From RGIG8306 sp964426655 (GTDB taxonomy: Bacteria; Bacillota; Clostridia; Lachnospirales; Lachnospiraceae): 48,303 bases of DNA. Positions 6,234-13,880 of this stretch are shown in pieces. The translations under genes were made by a program, and so were the position numbers. Each line of letters opens with the position of its first letter. The stretch's first letter is position 1. Below the pieces are notes generated by a model. That model was not told where the DNA came from and did no database searches. It saw only the letters and a list, made by a program, of their open reading frames with translations. The stretch spans positions 1 through 48,303 of the forward strand of contig CAYRQT010000012.1 in the NCBI GenBank assembly GCA_964426655.1. The letters are read 5' to 3'.

Positions 6234-8855
6234 ATGAGCGGAAACCTTGTGAATATGAATGTCAATCCATGCAAAATGTGTATGCCAATGGGGGTTGCTT
6301 CTGCGCTTTGCGGAATTAAAGGCTGTATGTCCATTCTTCATGGATCCCAGGGCTGTGCAACATATATTCGCCGTCACATGGCAACACATTATAATGAACC
6401 TATTGATATTGCCTCCTCCTCTTTAACAGAGGAGGGCACTGTTTTTGGGGGAGAAAAAAATCTGTTGAAGGGACTGGAAAACCTGATCAAACTGTACCAT
6501 CCGGAAATTATCGGTGTGGCAACAACATGCCTGGCAGAAACAATAGGGGAAGATGTACCTTCTATCCTAAAAAAATTCCGGGAACAGCACCCTGAATCCA
6601 ATGTAAAGCTGGTCAGCATAGCAGCAGCCGGATATGATGGAACCCAGTATGAGGGATTTTTCAGAGCGTTGCGAGCAGTGGTGGAACAATTGACAGTTCC
6701 CTGTGAAAAAGGTGGTTACATCAATGTGATTACGCCTCAGATCTCTCCGGCAGATACCCGATGGCTGAAACAATTTCTGGAGTCTGCAGGTATTTCCTAC
6801 ATATTATTACCGGATGTTTCGGAAAATCTGGATGGCATTTCCGTAAGTGAGTATGATCGCCTGAAAACGGAAGGAACTGCGCCTGAGGATATTTCCAGAA
6901 TGGGAGGGGCTAAATACACATTGGAGCTGTCTACCTATATCAGTGAAGAGGCGTCTCCGGGCCGTTACTTACAGGAAAAATATGGTGTGCCTTTATTGAG
7001 AATGGGGCTTCCGGTAGGAATTTCTGCCATGGAACAGCTTATAACATTTTTAACGGAACAGGGTGGTTTTTTCCCCACGGAAACATATAAGGAAAGGGGC
7101 CGTTACCTGGATGCCATGGTGGATGCACATAAATATGTGGCCCAGGCAAGAGTCTGCATTTTTGGTGAACCGGACTTTGTGGAGTCTGTGACCAGATTTT
7201 GCTGTGAAATCGGGGCTGTGCCTGTGGTGGTGGCAACGGGGTCTGTATGTCCTTCTTTAAAAGGCAGGCTGGAGGAGCCTATGAAGGAGGCAGCTGATCG
7301 TGTTTTTGCAGGACCCCAGATGATTGCCGATGATGCAGACTTTGACCATATCGGGGAATGGTGTAAGACTTTTCAGGTAAATATAATGATAGGAAGTTCG
7401 GAAGGGAGGAGAATTTCTGAATCACAGGGGATTCCTTTGATTCGTTGTGCATTTCCCATTCACGATCATGTGGGTGGACAGCGTGTACGAACAATTGGGT
7501 TTGATGGGTCCCTGTATCTTCTGGATGAAATTGCCAATACAATGCTGGATCATACACACCAGACCTACAGAAAAGATATTGCAGAAAAATATCTGGGAAA
7601 GGAACAGGTGGAACCGGAAATAGTGGAAAAGAAAAGAAGACTAACTCCAGAGGAGATGGAAGAAAAGACGAATAAACATCCCTGCTATAGCTGTTCCGGC
7701 TGTGGGCAGTATGCGAGGATGCATTTACCAGTGGCACCTAAGTGCAATATACAGTGCAATTATTGTGTAAGAAAATTTGACTGTCCAAATGAAAGCCGGC
7801 CGGGAGTGACAACTGCTGTATTAAGTCCTCAGGAAGCATTTGAAAAATATAAGAGAGTAAAGGCGGCGTATCCTAATTTATCCGTGGTGGGAATCGCAGG
7901 TCCCGGAGATGCACTGGCTAACTTTGAAGAAACCAAGGCATCTTTATCCCTTATAAGGGAATATGATCCGGATGTAACCTTCTGTATTTCTACAAATGGG
8001 TTGATGTTGCCTTTATATGCGGAGGAACTGGTGGATTTAGGGGTGACCCATGTAACGGTAACCATGAATGCGGTGGATCCTGAGATAGGTGCACAAATTT
8101 ATCATCATGTGAATTATATGGGCGTTCTGTTAAAGGGTGTTCAGGCAGCATCTGTTTTACTGGCCAATCAGTTGACAGGCATTAAACTGCTGACAGACCG
8201 GGGCATAATGGTAAAGGTAAATTGTGTGGCCATTAAAGGGGTTAATGACAGGCATTTGGAAGAAGTAAGTAAAATGGCGAAGAAGCTGGGTGCATTTATG
8301 ACCAATATTATGCCTCACATTCCGGTTGTAGGATCTGCTTTTGAAGATCTTCCCCGTTTAAATAATAAAGAACTGGAACAGTTGCGCAGTGACTGTGAGG
8401 TAAATATCAAACAGATGCGTCATTGTAGACAATGCAGGGCAGATGCCATAGGTATGTTGGATCAGGATATGTCCATTCAGTTCAGGGATACACCAAAGGA
8501 AACAGAATCGGAACCAGTTGTTAAGAAAAAGCGAATGGCAGTGGCAACAAAAAGCGGCATGATAGTGGACATGCATTTTGGCCATGCAGATAGTTTTTAT
8601 ATCTATGAGACAGATGGAAAAACCGTTAATTTCCTGGAAAAAAGAGATGTGAATAAGTATTGTGACGGGCAGGAGCATTGTGATGAAGAGGATAATAAAA
8701 TAGACAGACTTATCCAGACCATCCAGGACTGTACCTATGTTCTCGCATTGAGGATTGGAGCTGCGCCCAAGGAGAAATTAAAGAATAAAGGTATTCAGTC
8801 CATCACAACGTATGACACAATAGAAAATGCAGTGTTATCTGCAGTAAAAGGGTGA
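6234..8855 (+). CDS. nifN-B: NifN-NifB fusion, FeMo-cofactor scaffold plus radical SAM NifB-cofactor synthase
   Basis: This single 873-residue protein joins three parts. Residues 1 to about 440 are NifN, a NifK paralog (NPCKMCMPMG, HGSQGCATYIRRH, TTCLAETIGED). Residues about 480-740 are NifB, a radical SAM enzyme that builds the 8Fe core with its interstitial carbide: the cluster motif is Cys504-x3-Cys508-x2-Cys511, preceded by HPCYSCSGCGQYARMHLPVAPK and followed by the NifB-type GIAGPGDALAN. Residues 768-873 are a NifX/NafY-like domain (VDMHFGHADSFYIYE) able to hold cofactor precursors. The nifN-B fusion is known from C. pasteurianum. The fusion would hand NifB-co directly to the NifE-NifN scaffold. 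Confidence 0.95.
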   Translation: MSGNLVNMNVNPCKMCMPMGVASALCGIKGCMSILHGSQGCATYIRRHMATHYNEPIDIASSSLTEEGTVFGGEKNLLKGLENLIKLYHPEIIGVATTCLAETIGEDVPSILKKFREQHPESNVKLVSIAAAGYDGTQYEGFFRALRAVVEQLTVPCEKGGYINVITPQISPADTRWLKQFLESAGISYILLPDVSENLDGISVSEYDRLKTEGTAPEDISRMGGAKYTLELSTYISEEASPGRYLQEKYGVPLLRMGLPVGISAMEQLITFLTEQGGFFPTETYKERGRYLDAMVDAHKYVAQARVCIFGEPDFVESVTRFCCEIGAVPVVVATGSVCPSLKGRLEEPMKEAADRVFAGPQMIADDADFDHIGEWCKTFQVNIMIGSSEGRRISESQGIPLIRCAFPIHDHVGGQRVRTIGFDGSLYLLDEIANTMLDHTHQTYRKDIAEKYLGKEQVEPEIVEKKRRLTPEEMEEKTNKHPCYSCSGCGQYARMHLPVAPKCNIQCNYCVRKFDCPNESRPGVTTAVLSPQEAFEKYKRVKAAYPNLSVVGIAGPGDALANFEETKASLSLIREYDPDVTFCISTNGLMLPLYAEELVDLGVTHVTVTMNAVDPEIGAQIYHHVNYMGVLLKGVQAASVLLANQLTGIKLLTDRGIMVKVNCVAIKGVNDRHLEEVSKMAKKLGAFMTNIMPHIPVVGSAFEDLPRLNNKELEQLRSDCEVNIKQMRHCRQCRADAIGMLDQDMSIQFRDTPKETESEPVVKKKRMAVATKSGMIVDMHFGHADSFYIYETDGKTVNFLEKRDVNKYCDGQEHCDEEDNKIDRLIQTIQDCTYVLALRIGAAPKEKLKNKGIQSITTYDTIENAVLSAVKG

Positions 8856-8874
8856 AAGAAGAGGAGGAAAGAAA

Positions 8875-9183
8875 ATGGTTAAACCCCGGTATCATGTGTT
8901 TGTCTGTACAAGCTGTCGAATCAATGGTGTGCAAAAGGGATATTGCTTTCAAAATGGAAGCGTAGACCTGGTGCAGAAATTTATGGAGGAAATAGATGAC
9001 CGAGAGTTGTCTTCTGAAGTAATGGTAACCAATACAGGATGTTTTGGCATTTGTGATAAGGGACCGATTTGTGTAGTGTATCCAGAAGGAGTCTGGTATG
9101 GTGACCTGGATGAAGAGAAAGTTGAGCGAATTTGTGAGGAACATCTGGAGGGAGGTGTACCAGTAGAAGATTACATCATATAA
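8875..9183 (+). CDS. Thioredoxin-like [2Fe-2S] ferredoxin
   Basis: A 102-residue ferredoxin of the thioredoxin-fold [2Fe-2S] family. It has Cys11, Cys14, Cys24, Cys56 and Cys60, the same spacing as the nitrogenase-associated C. pasteurianum 2Fe ferredoxin, where Cys11, Cys24, Cys56 and Cys60 bind the cluster. The core TNTGCFGICDKGPICVVYPEGVWY is typical. The C. pasteurianum protein interacts with the MoFe protein, so a role in electron delivery or assembly of nitrogenase is likely here. It sits 19 bases after nifN-B with an AGAGGAGG ribosome site. Confidence 0.93.
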   Translation: MVKPRYHVFVCTSCRINGVQKGYCFQNGSVDLVQKFMEEIDDRELSSEVMVTNTGCFGICDKGPICVVYPEGVWYGDLDEEKVERICEEHLEGGVPVEDYII

Positions 9184-9230
9184 TACAGTATATAATATAG
9201 TATAGATCTGACATAAGGGAGAGGGGTGCC

Positions 9231-10226
9231 ATGATTAAAATATGCGACAGAACCTTGTCCTGTCTGGATGGGTATTCAGCCACTACAAAGCAACTGACAA
9301 AATTAATAACCCTGCTTTTGGCGTGTGATGCGGATTATCTGGAACTTTCAGAAAAGACGTATCAGACGCTGGGGGGATTGTTGCCTTTTGGAAATTATGT
9401 TTTGCGCATCCATTCTCCTGAACAGGCAGATCAGTATCCTGAATTTGACAGATTCGTCTGTCCGAAAAAATATGATGAGAAGAGGCATGTCATAGGGGAG
9501 CTCATTGTACACGATAGCCATGATGCCACATTGATTATGCAGCATGGGCAGGATCGGATGCTTAGAATTACAGGGTTTGATCAGTTATTTCAGTTGCCGG
9601 TAGAGAGTAGCCTTTTACATATTAAAAAGCTTTTACCAAAAAAAAATGAATTTTGTCCGGGAAATGCATATAAATCAGGTGTTGCAGCAGCGATGGAATG
9701 GATTAATATGGGATGTGGAGATACAATTGTGACCTCTTTCGGAGGGATAGGTGGTTTTGCACCCTTCGAACAGGTCTTAATTGCGTTAAGGCAGATTTTT
9801 AGACGTCATCCACAAACACAGTACGAAGTGCTTCCGCAGATATGTGATATATTGGAAGATATTACGGAACAGCCTTTTTCTCTTTGGGATCCTATTACTG
9901 GCTCAGGCATTTTCACAGTAGAATCAGGCATTCATATACAGGGTATTTTGCAGCATCCACGATGTTTTGAACCATTTCCACCAGAGTCTGTTGGAGGAAA
10001 ACGAAAATTTACATATGGCAAGTTTAGCGGAACCGCTTCTGTTCGTTACAAGGTACAGGAGATGGGTTTTTTTGCCACTGAGGAAGAAATTCATTTACTT
10101 ACGCAGAAAATAAAGGAAAAGGCGGAGGCGATGAATAAAAGCCTTTCCGATGAAGAGTTTAGGGAAATTACGCAGCAGGTATTATTAGGAGGCAGAGAAG
10201 ATGAAGGAAAGGCGACTGATCATTGA
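9231..10226 (+). CDS. nifV-omega: Homocitrate synthase omega subunit NifV-omega
   Basis: This 331-residue protein is the omega half of split homocitrate synthase, as in C. pasteurianum. The enzyme condenses acetyl-CoA with 2-oxoglutarate to give R-homocitrate, the organic part of FeMo-cofactor. It has a degenerate barrel start (CDRTLSCLDGYSATTKQL) instead of the catalytic DTTLRDGEQ, a central GNAYKSGVAAAMEWINMG segment, and the C-terminal LeuA-like portion FTVESGIHIQGILQHP and GKFSGTASV. It therefore needs the alpha partner for the metal site. Its 3' end overlaps nifV-alpha by 26 bases, indicating translational coupling. Confidence 0.88.
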   Translation: MIKICDRTLSCLDGYSATTKQLTKLITLLLACDADYLELSEKTYQTLGGLLPFGNYVLRIHSPEQADQYPEFDRFVCPKKYDEKRHVIGELIVHDSHDATLIMQHGQDRMLRITGFDQLFQLPVESSLLHIKKLLPKKNEFCPGNAYKSGVAAAMEWINMGCGDTIVTSFGGIGGFAPFEQVLIALRQIFRRHPQTQYEVLPQICDILEDITEQPFSLWDPITGSGIFTVESGIHIQGILQHPRCFEPFPPESVGGKRKFTYGKFSGTASVRYKVQEMGFFATEEEIHLLTQKIKEKAEAMNKSLSDEEFREITQQVLLGGREDEGKATDH

Positions 10227-11007
10227 TACAACCCTGCGAGATGGGGAACAAAGTCCCTTTGTGCATTTATCTGCAGAAAATAAAGTACATCTTGCCGGAC
10301 TGATGGATCAGATCGGCATTTATCAGATAGAAGCCGGGATACCGGCCATGGGTCTTTCAGAGCAACGGGTGATTTCCAGGATTATGGAGAAAAGGAAAAG
10401 ATCCAGAATTTCCGTATGGTGCAGAATGCAGAAGGAGGATATCAGGAAAGCAATCCAATGTGAGCCAGATGTGATTCACATCAGTGTGCCGGTATCTTAT
10501 AGACATATATACACTATGCTTGGAAAAAATAAAGCCTGGATTTTGAAGACGCTGACGGAAGTGCTGGAGCTGGCCTCCCAATCCAGTTGTAAGATATCCG
10601 TAGGCTTTGAGGATTCATCCCGAGCAGAGCTATCTTTTCTCATGCGACTCGCTTCTATTTTGGAACCATATGGGACGGAGATTCTTAGAATTACGGATAC
10701 GGTAGGCGTGTCCACACCATATATGATCCGGGACCTGGTGAAAACGATTTTAAACTTTACAAACATACCAATTGAAATTCATGTTCACAATGACCTGGGT
10801 ATGGCAGTGGCTAATACAGCGGAGGCTTTAAAGGCAGGAGCTACATTTGGAGATACAACATTGTGCGGCATTGGAGAAAGAAGTGGAAATTGCAATATGG
10901 TAGATTTGTTGAATCTGATTTCTCCCCTGTATGATGTAGGTATACGGTTGGATGAAGCAGAAGTGGTACAGGATATTTTCTGCGGAATTTTAAATGAAAA
11001 CGGATGA
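10201..11007 (+). CDS. nifV-alpha: Homocitrate synthase alpha subunit NifV-alpha
   Basis: The alpha half of split homocitrate synthase, 268 residues. It holds the catalytic (alpha/beta)8 barrel of the DRE-TIM family: DTTLRDGEQ at residues 9-17, the metal-binding His194-Val-His196 in HVHNDLG, and the GIGERSGNCNMVDLL loop. It ends where the barrel ends, without the C-terminal domain that full-length NifV or LeuA carries; that part is supplied by the omega protein. The start lies inside nifV-omega behind AGGAGGCAGAG. Confidence 0.9.
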   Translation: MKERRLIIDTTLRDGEQSPFVHLSAENKVHLAGLMDQIGIYQIEAGIPAMGLSEQRVISRIMEKRKRSRISVWCRMQKEDIRKAIQCEPDVIHISVPVSYRHIYTMLGKNKAWILKTLTEVLELASQSSCKISVGFEDSSRAELSFLMRLASILEPYGTEILRITDTVGVSTPYMIRDLVKTILNFTNIPIEIHVHNDLGMAVANTAEALKAGATFGDTTLCGIGERSGNCNMVDLLNLISPLYDVGIRLDEAEVVQDIFCGILNENG

Positions 11008-11023
11008 GGAAGGAAGAGTTTCC

Positions 11024-11620
11024 ATGGGAATGAAAATTGCTGTTTTTACAGACCTTCAGGGCAATGTAACAGATTTTTTTAAAGCCGTCAGTTTTACAAT
11101 TTTTGAAAAAAAACAGGGCTGGGAGAAAATGTCCGTAATAGAATTAGAACCTATTCCGCAGGTGCAGATGGGAACGGTGCGAAGGGAGGCCCAGTATAGA
11201 AGTGAGGTAATAAAGGGATGTGAGGCAATTGTGGCAGAAGATTTATCCGGAATTCCTTTTTCCACATTTGACAGAGCTGGTTATTGTATATTTATAGCCA
11301 GGGATTTGTCTGATGAGTTATTTTCCTCTATAGAATCTGAAATTGAGAATTTGCAGAGTGAGAAAAGGGATGATGATTTTGGACCCAGGCCATCTGCAGA
11401 GGAAGGTTGTTATTTTCTGGATTTAATTAAACTGCAGGCAGAGCATCCGGAAGTTACTTCCAAAAAAGCTTTAAAACCCTTCCTTGAAACAGTCTCTTTC
11501 TGGGAACTTCGCATAAAATGCAGCCACATTCCCCCCTGGATAGAGCGGGAAGGACTTTGGGATATTACAGAAACTGGTCCATCGGAATATCGTATTCAAA
11601 AGAAAACCTGTGAAAGTTGA
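11024..11620 (+). CDS. anfO: AnfO-like nitrogenase accessory protein
   Basis: The 198-residue protein resembles AnfO, first known from Fe-only nitrogenase (anfHDGK) operons. Matching points are the N-terminus MKIAVFTDLQGNV, the central IVAEDLSGIPFSTFDRAGY block, an acidic linker (about residues 110-130), and the C-terminal LDLIKLQAEHPEVTSKKALKPFLE with the cysteine and proline in CSHIPPW. The biochemical role is unknown. No anfG or second nitrogenase is in the window, so here it serves, or is carried with, a Mo system. The start at 11024 follows GAGGAAGGAAG; an upstream ATG at 10994 inside nifV-alpha is less likely. Confidence 0.78.
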   Translation: MGMKIAVFTDLQGNVTDFFKAVSFTIFEKKQGWEKMSVIELEPIPQVQMGTVRREAQYRSEVIKGCEAIVAEDLSGIPFSTFDRAGYCIFIARDLSDELFSSIESEIENLQSEKRDDDFGPRPSAEEGCYFLDLIKLQAEHPEVTSKKALKPFLETVSFWELRIKCSHIPPWIEREGLWDITETGPSEYRIQKKTCES

Positions 11621-11637
11621 GAAGAGGAGGAAAGCAT

Positions 11638-12609
11638 ATGCAAAACATGATGGTGTTAGAAAACGGTTATATTCAAACGGCTTACGGCATTTTGGGTGAT
11701 GTTTCTTCCTATGAGGTATATGATACGGGAGAACTGAAATCGGTGATGTTAAAAGGGAAAAATATGGTGGTAACCCATGCAGGAGAGCTTGTCCCCTACT
11801 TTACAGTTAATGAAAGAAGGAAAAATAAGCCAGCTATTGCTTATTATAAAAATGGTATGATAAAATCCGTGTATCTGGAAGAGCGCCAGGAACTGGAAAC
11901 ACCAATTGGTGAGTTCCCTGCAGAAATGGTTACTTTTTATGAAACCGGTGAAATTTGCAGGGTCTTTCCACTGGAAGGACGCCTGGATGGTTTTCGTAGC
12001 GAGGAAGACGAGCGGCAACTGCAGATTCCCTTTTCCTTTGATTTAGGGTTTACGGTCTTTCAGGCTTTTTTAAACAGTATTTGTTTTTATCCATCAGGTA
12101 ATATTCGCAGTATCACGCTTTTTCCGGGAGAGAAGATTACAGTGCAGACCAATTACGGAGACATTCAGGTGAGAAACGGAATTTCGCTGTATGAAGATGG
12201 TACATTGCAATCCTGTGAATCCTTGCAACCGGTCATGATCAAAACACCCATTGGCGTACTGATGGCTTATGATCCGGAGGCCGTAGGGCTTTCTGCAGAC
12301 AGCAATTCGCTGGTGTTTTCTCCTGAAGGGGAACTGAAATCCCTAGTGACCATGTATCATAAAGTTGCTGTTCAGACAAATGACGAAAGACTTCTGATGT
12401 TTGGCCCTCAGGTGATTCCCTCAGGAGACCCGGAAGAAGGGCCTCGGATAGTGGGAATGAAAATTAGTTTCACACCAAAAGGTGTGATGTTTGGCGCTGA
12501 AGGACCCTTTAATCTGGAGGAAAATGGATTTACCTTGCTGCCTTTTAACGAAGGGATGCCCTCCTGTTCACCTGCAGATTGCGCAAGTTGCTCTCTGTGT
12601 AAGGGGTGA
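11638..12609 (+). CDS. Unknown beta-repeat protein with C-terminal cysteine cluster, in nif operon
   Basis: I do not recognise this 323-residue protein. It is built from at least six copies of a motif like (Y/F)-Y-x-x-G-x-(I/L)-x-S-(V/I)-x-L (residues 27-38, 69-80, 100-112, 150-161, 184-195, 226-237). These alternate with segments like (V/I)-x-T-P-x-G (44-53, 86-95, 169-178, 201-210). The look is MORN- or YwqK-like beta repeats. The last 14 residues hold four cysteines, Cys310-x4-Cys315-x2-Cys318-x2-Cys321, followed only by Lys-Gly, which could bind a metal or Fe-S cluster. There is no signal peptide. It starts behind GAGGAGGAAAGC and its stop nearly touches the PqqD-like gene, so the two are probably made together. 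Confidence 0.7.
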   Translation: MQNMMVLENGYIQTAYGILGDVSSYEVYDTGELKSVMLKGKNMVVTHAGELVPYFTVNERRKNKPAIAYYKNGMIKSVYLEERQELETPIGEFPAEMVTFYETGEICRVFPLEGRLDGFRSEEDERQLQIPFSFDLGFTVFQAFLNSICFYPSGNIRSITLFPGEKITVQTNYGDIQVRNGISLYEDGTLQSCESLQPVMIKTPIGVLMAYDPEAVGLSADSNSLVFSPEGELKSLVTMYHKVAVQTNDERLLMFGPQVIPSGDPEEGPRIVGMKISFTPKGVMFGAEGPFNLEENGFTLLPFNEGMPSCSPADCASCSLCKG

Positions 12610-12614
12610 GGCAG

Positions 12615-12908
12615 ATGGGAAAATATACTGCTATAAAAAGTCATTACCGTCTGTTGCCTCAGTTTGAAATGAGAGAACTGGGGGGAGAGTTTATTGCCAT
12701 TGAAAAGGGAGAACAAGAGGCCGATCCATCCCGGGTGGTCTTTATGAATGAAAGATGTATTTTCCTCTGGGGGAAATTGGAAGATGGCGCTTCTCTAAAA
12801 CAGATGGTTGAGGCTTTGATGGATAAATTTGACTTGGACGAGGAAGATGCAGAAGGGGATGTAGGGGAATTTATAGGTAAGCTGAAGCATGCCGGAATGG
12901 CTGAGTAA
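12615..12908 (+). CDS. PqqD-like (RRE-type) small protein in nif operon
   Basis: The 97-residue protein has the PqqD fold pattern: a hydrophobic beta-hairpin start, then VVFMNERCIFLWGKLEDGASLKQMVEALMDKFDLDEEDAEGDVGEFIGKLKHAGM, which matches the winged-helix consensus (LNxxGxxIWxxLdg ... vDvexFlxxLxxxGll). PqqD-type domains (RiPP recognition elements) bind a leader peptide and present it to a radical SAM enzyme. Here the only radical SAM protein in view is NifN-B, and no precursor peptide was found, so the partner is unknown; the adjacent cysteine-tailed repeat protein is a candidate. The ATG at 12615 is preferred over the GTG at 12606. Confidence 0.75.
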   Translation: MGKYTAIKSHYRLLPQFEMRELGGEFIAIEKGEQEADPSRVVFMNERCIFLWGKLEDGASLKQMVEALMDKFDLDEEDAEGDVGEFIGKLKHAGMAE

Positions 12909-12924
12909 TCTGCCTTCCTGCTTC

Positions 12925-12940
12925 AAATATATGTATATTT
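12925..12940 (+). promoter_or_regulatory. AT-rich palindrome upstream of mop
   Basis: AAATATA-TG-TATATTT is a perfect 7-bp inverted repeat in the 61-base gap before the molbindin gene, the only sizeable gap late in the operon. It might be an operator for separate control of mop, but AT-rich palindromes are common by chance. Confidence 0.25.
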
Positions 12941-12969
12941 TTGTGTTTATTCAAGGAAAGGAGGCATCT

Positions 12970-13179
12970 ATGAAAATTAGTGCCAGAAATCAGTTTAAGG
13001 GAACTGTTGTATCCATAAAGGAAGGAGCAGTGAATGCTATTGTGGTTTTAGATATCGGAGGCGGTAACGAAATGAGCGCTACGATTTCTCTTGAGGCAGT
13101 TAAAGAGTTGGGCCTGGAAGTGGGAAAAGAGGCATATGCTCTTGTAAAAGCCACATCTGTAATGGTGGGAATTGAGTAA
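12970..13179 (+). CDS. mop: Molbindin, molybdate-binding Mop protein
   Basis: A 69-residue single Mop/TOBE-domain protein that binds molybdate as a hexamer and is thought to buffer or store molybdenum in the cytoplasm. The sequence MKISARNQFKGTVVSIKEGAVNAIVVLDIGGG... ending YALVKATSVMVGIE is nearly the family consensus; C. pasteurianum carries several such mop genes. Its place at the end of the nif operon supports molybdenum supply for FeMo-cofactor and a Mo-type nitrogenase. The start follows AAAGGAGG; a frame-open extension back to base 12889 has no support. Confidence 0.95.
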   Translation: MKISARNQFKGTVVSIKEGAVNAIVVLDIGGGNEMSATISLEAVKELGLEVGKEAYALVKATSVMVGIE

Positions 13180-13200
13180 TAAAGCACAATAACAGTAAGA

Positions 13201-13232
13201 GGGAGCCATTCGAAAGGATGGTTCCCTTTTTT
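13201..13232 (+). terminator. Terminator of the nif operon
   Basis: GGGAGCCATTC (13201-13211), loop GAAA, GGATGGTTCCC (13216-13226) and then TTTTTT form an 11-bp stem with two G-T pairs. It lies 22 bases after the mop stop and marks the end of the nif operon. Confidence 0.93.
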
Positions 13233-13320
13233 GATATGAGTTATTTGCCCAGCTGGCAGAAAGGCAAAATATCCGATAAATTTATATTTCTTAAACTTTC
13301 GTTAAGTGGGCGATACAGGC

Positions 13321-13357
13321 TTGCAGATTTAGTTGTAAATATAGTATGATACAACTA
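13321..13357 (+). promoter_or_regulatory. Promoter and likely MarR operator
   Basis: TTGCAG (13321-13326), 18 bases, TATGAT (13345-13350) is a plausible promoter. An inverted repeat, TAGTTGTA (13330-13337) and TACAACTA (13350-13357) with a 12-base spacer, covers the spacer and the -10 box. This is the expected arrangement for autorepression by the MarR protein encoded just downstream. Confidence 0.55.
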
Positions 13358-13395
13358 TATTTAAAATAAATATAATACAATTGGAAAGGAGCAAA

Positions 13396-13872
13396 ATGGA
13401 GCAGATATACCCCCGAAAAGAAATGGAGAAGGAGCTCTGGATGAAAATGCAATTGGTCAATGTCAGACTGAGGCATGTAATGGAGATAATGGCGGAGCAG
13501 GAAGGTTTATCATTCTTTTCCTTTGTTATTCTGGCTCATATCCGCTTTGCCAAATCTATAACCATGGGGGAACTTACCAGGAAACTGGCTGGAAACCAGG
13601 GTAATATTTCTACTCTATGTAAAAAATTGGAGGAGGGAGGCTGGCTGGAGAAAAAAAGACTTCCCCAGGATGAGCGGGTTGTGCAGATTTCCCTGACACC
13701 GGCTGGGACAGAAAAGATCCAGAAGATGGAAGAAAAAATGCATCAGATCCTCATTCCGATCATAGAGAGCACGGATTTGGAAACGATGGAAATCTTGATA
13801 AAGGGGCTTGACAGTGCCATGAAAACGTTGGATGAGTTGATCCCCCTTTATACAAACACAAAACAAATATAA
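13396..13872 (+). CDS. MarR-family transcriptional regulator
   Basis: A 158-residue winged-helix repressor. The middle shows the MarR pattern: ITMGELTRKLAGNQGNISTLCKKLEEGGWLEKKRLPQDERVVQISLTPAG, with the DNA-recognition helix (NISTLCKKLE) and the wing carrying D-E-R. It lies 8 bases before an ABC exporter gene and presumably controls that gene and itself, in response to an unknown ligand. The ATG at 13396 follows GGAAAGGAG; the TTG at 13381 is not needed. Confidence 0.92.
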   Translation: MEQIYPRKEMEKELWMKMQLVNVRLRHVMEIMAEQEGLSFFSFVILAHIRFAKSITMGELTRKLAGNQGNISTLCKKLEEGGWLEKKRLPQDERVVQISLTPAGTEKIQKMEEKMHQILIPIIESTDLETMEILIKGLDSAMKTLDELIPLYTNTKQI

Positions 13873-13880
13873 GGAGACTT

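Noticed and set aside
7279..7737. Minus-strand open frame of 152 codons inside nifN-B
   Set aside because: Antisense shadow of a well-supported gene, with no ribosome site and low-complexity, Pro/Ser-rich translation.
9184..9230. Internal promoter between the ferredoxin and nifV-omega (TATAAT-like run)
   Set aside because: The AT-rich stretch has TATAAT but no -35 box at a usable distance.
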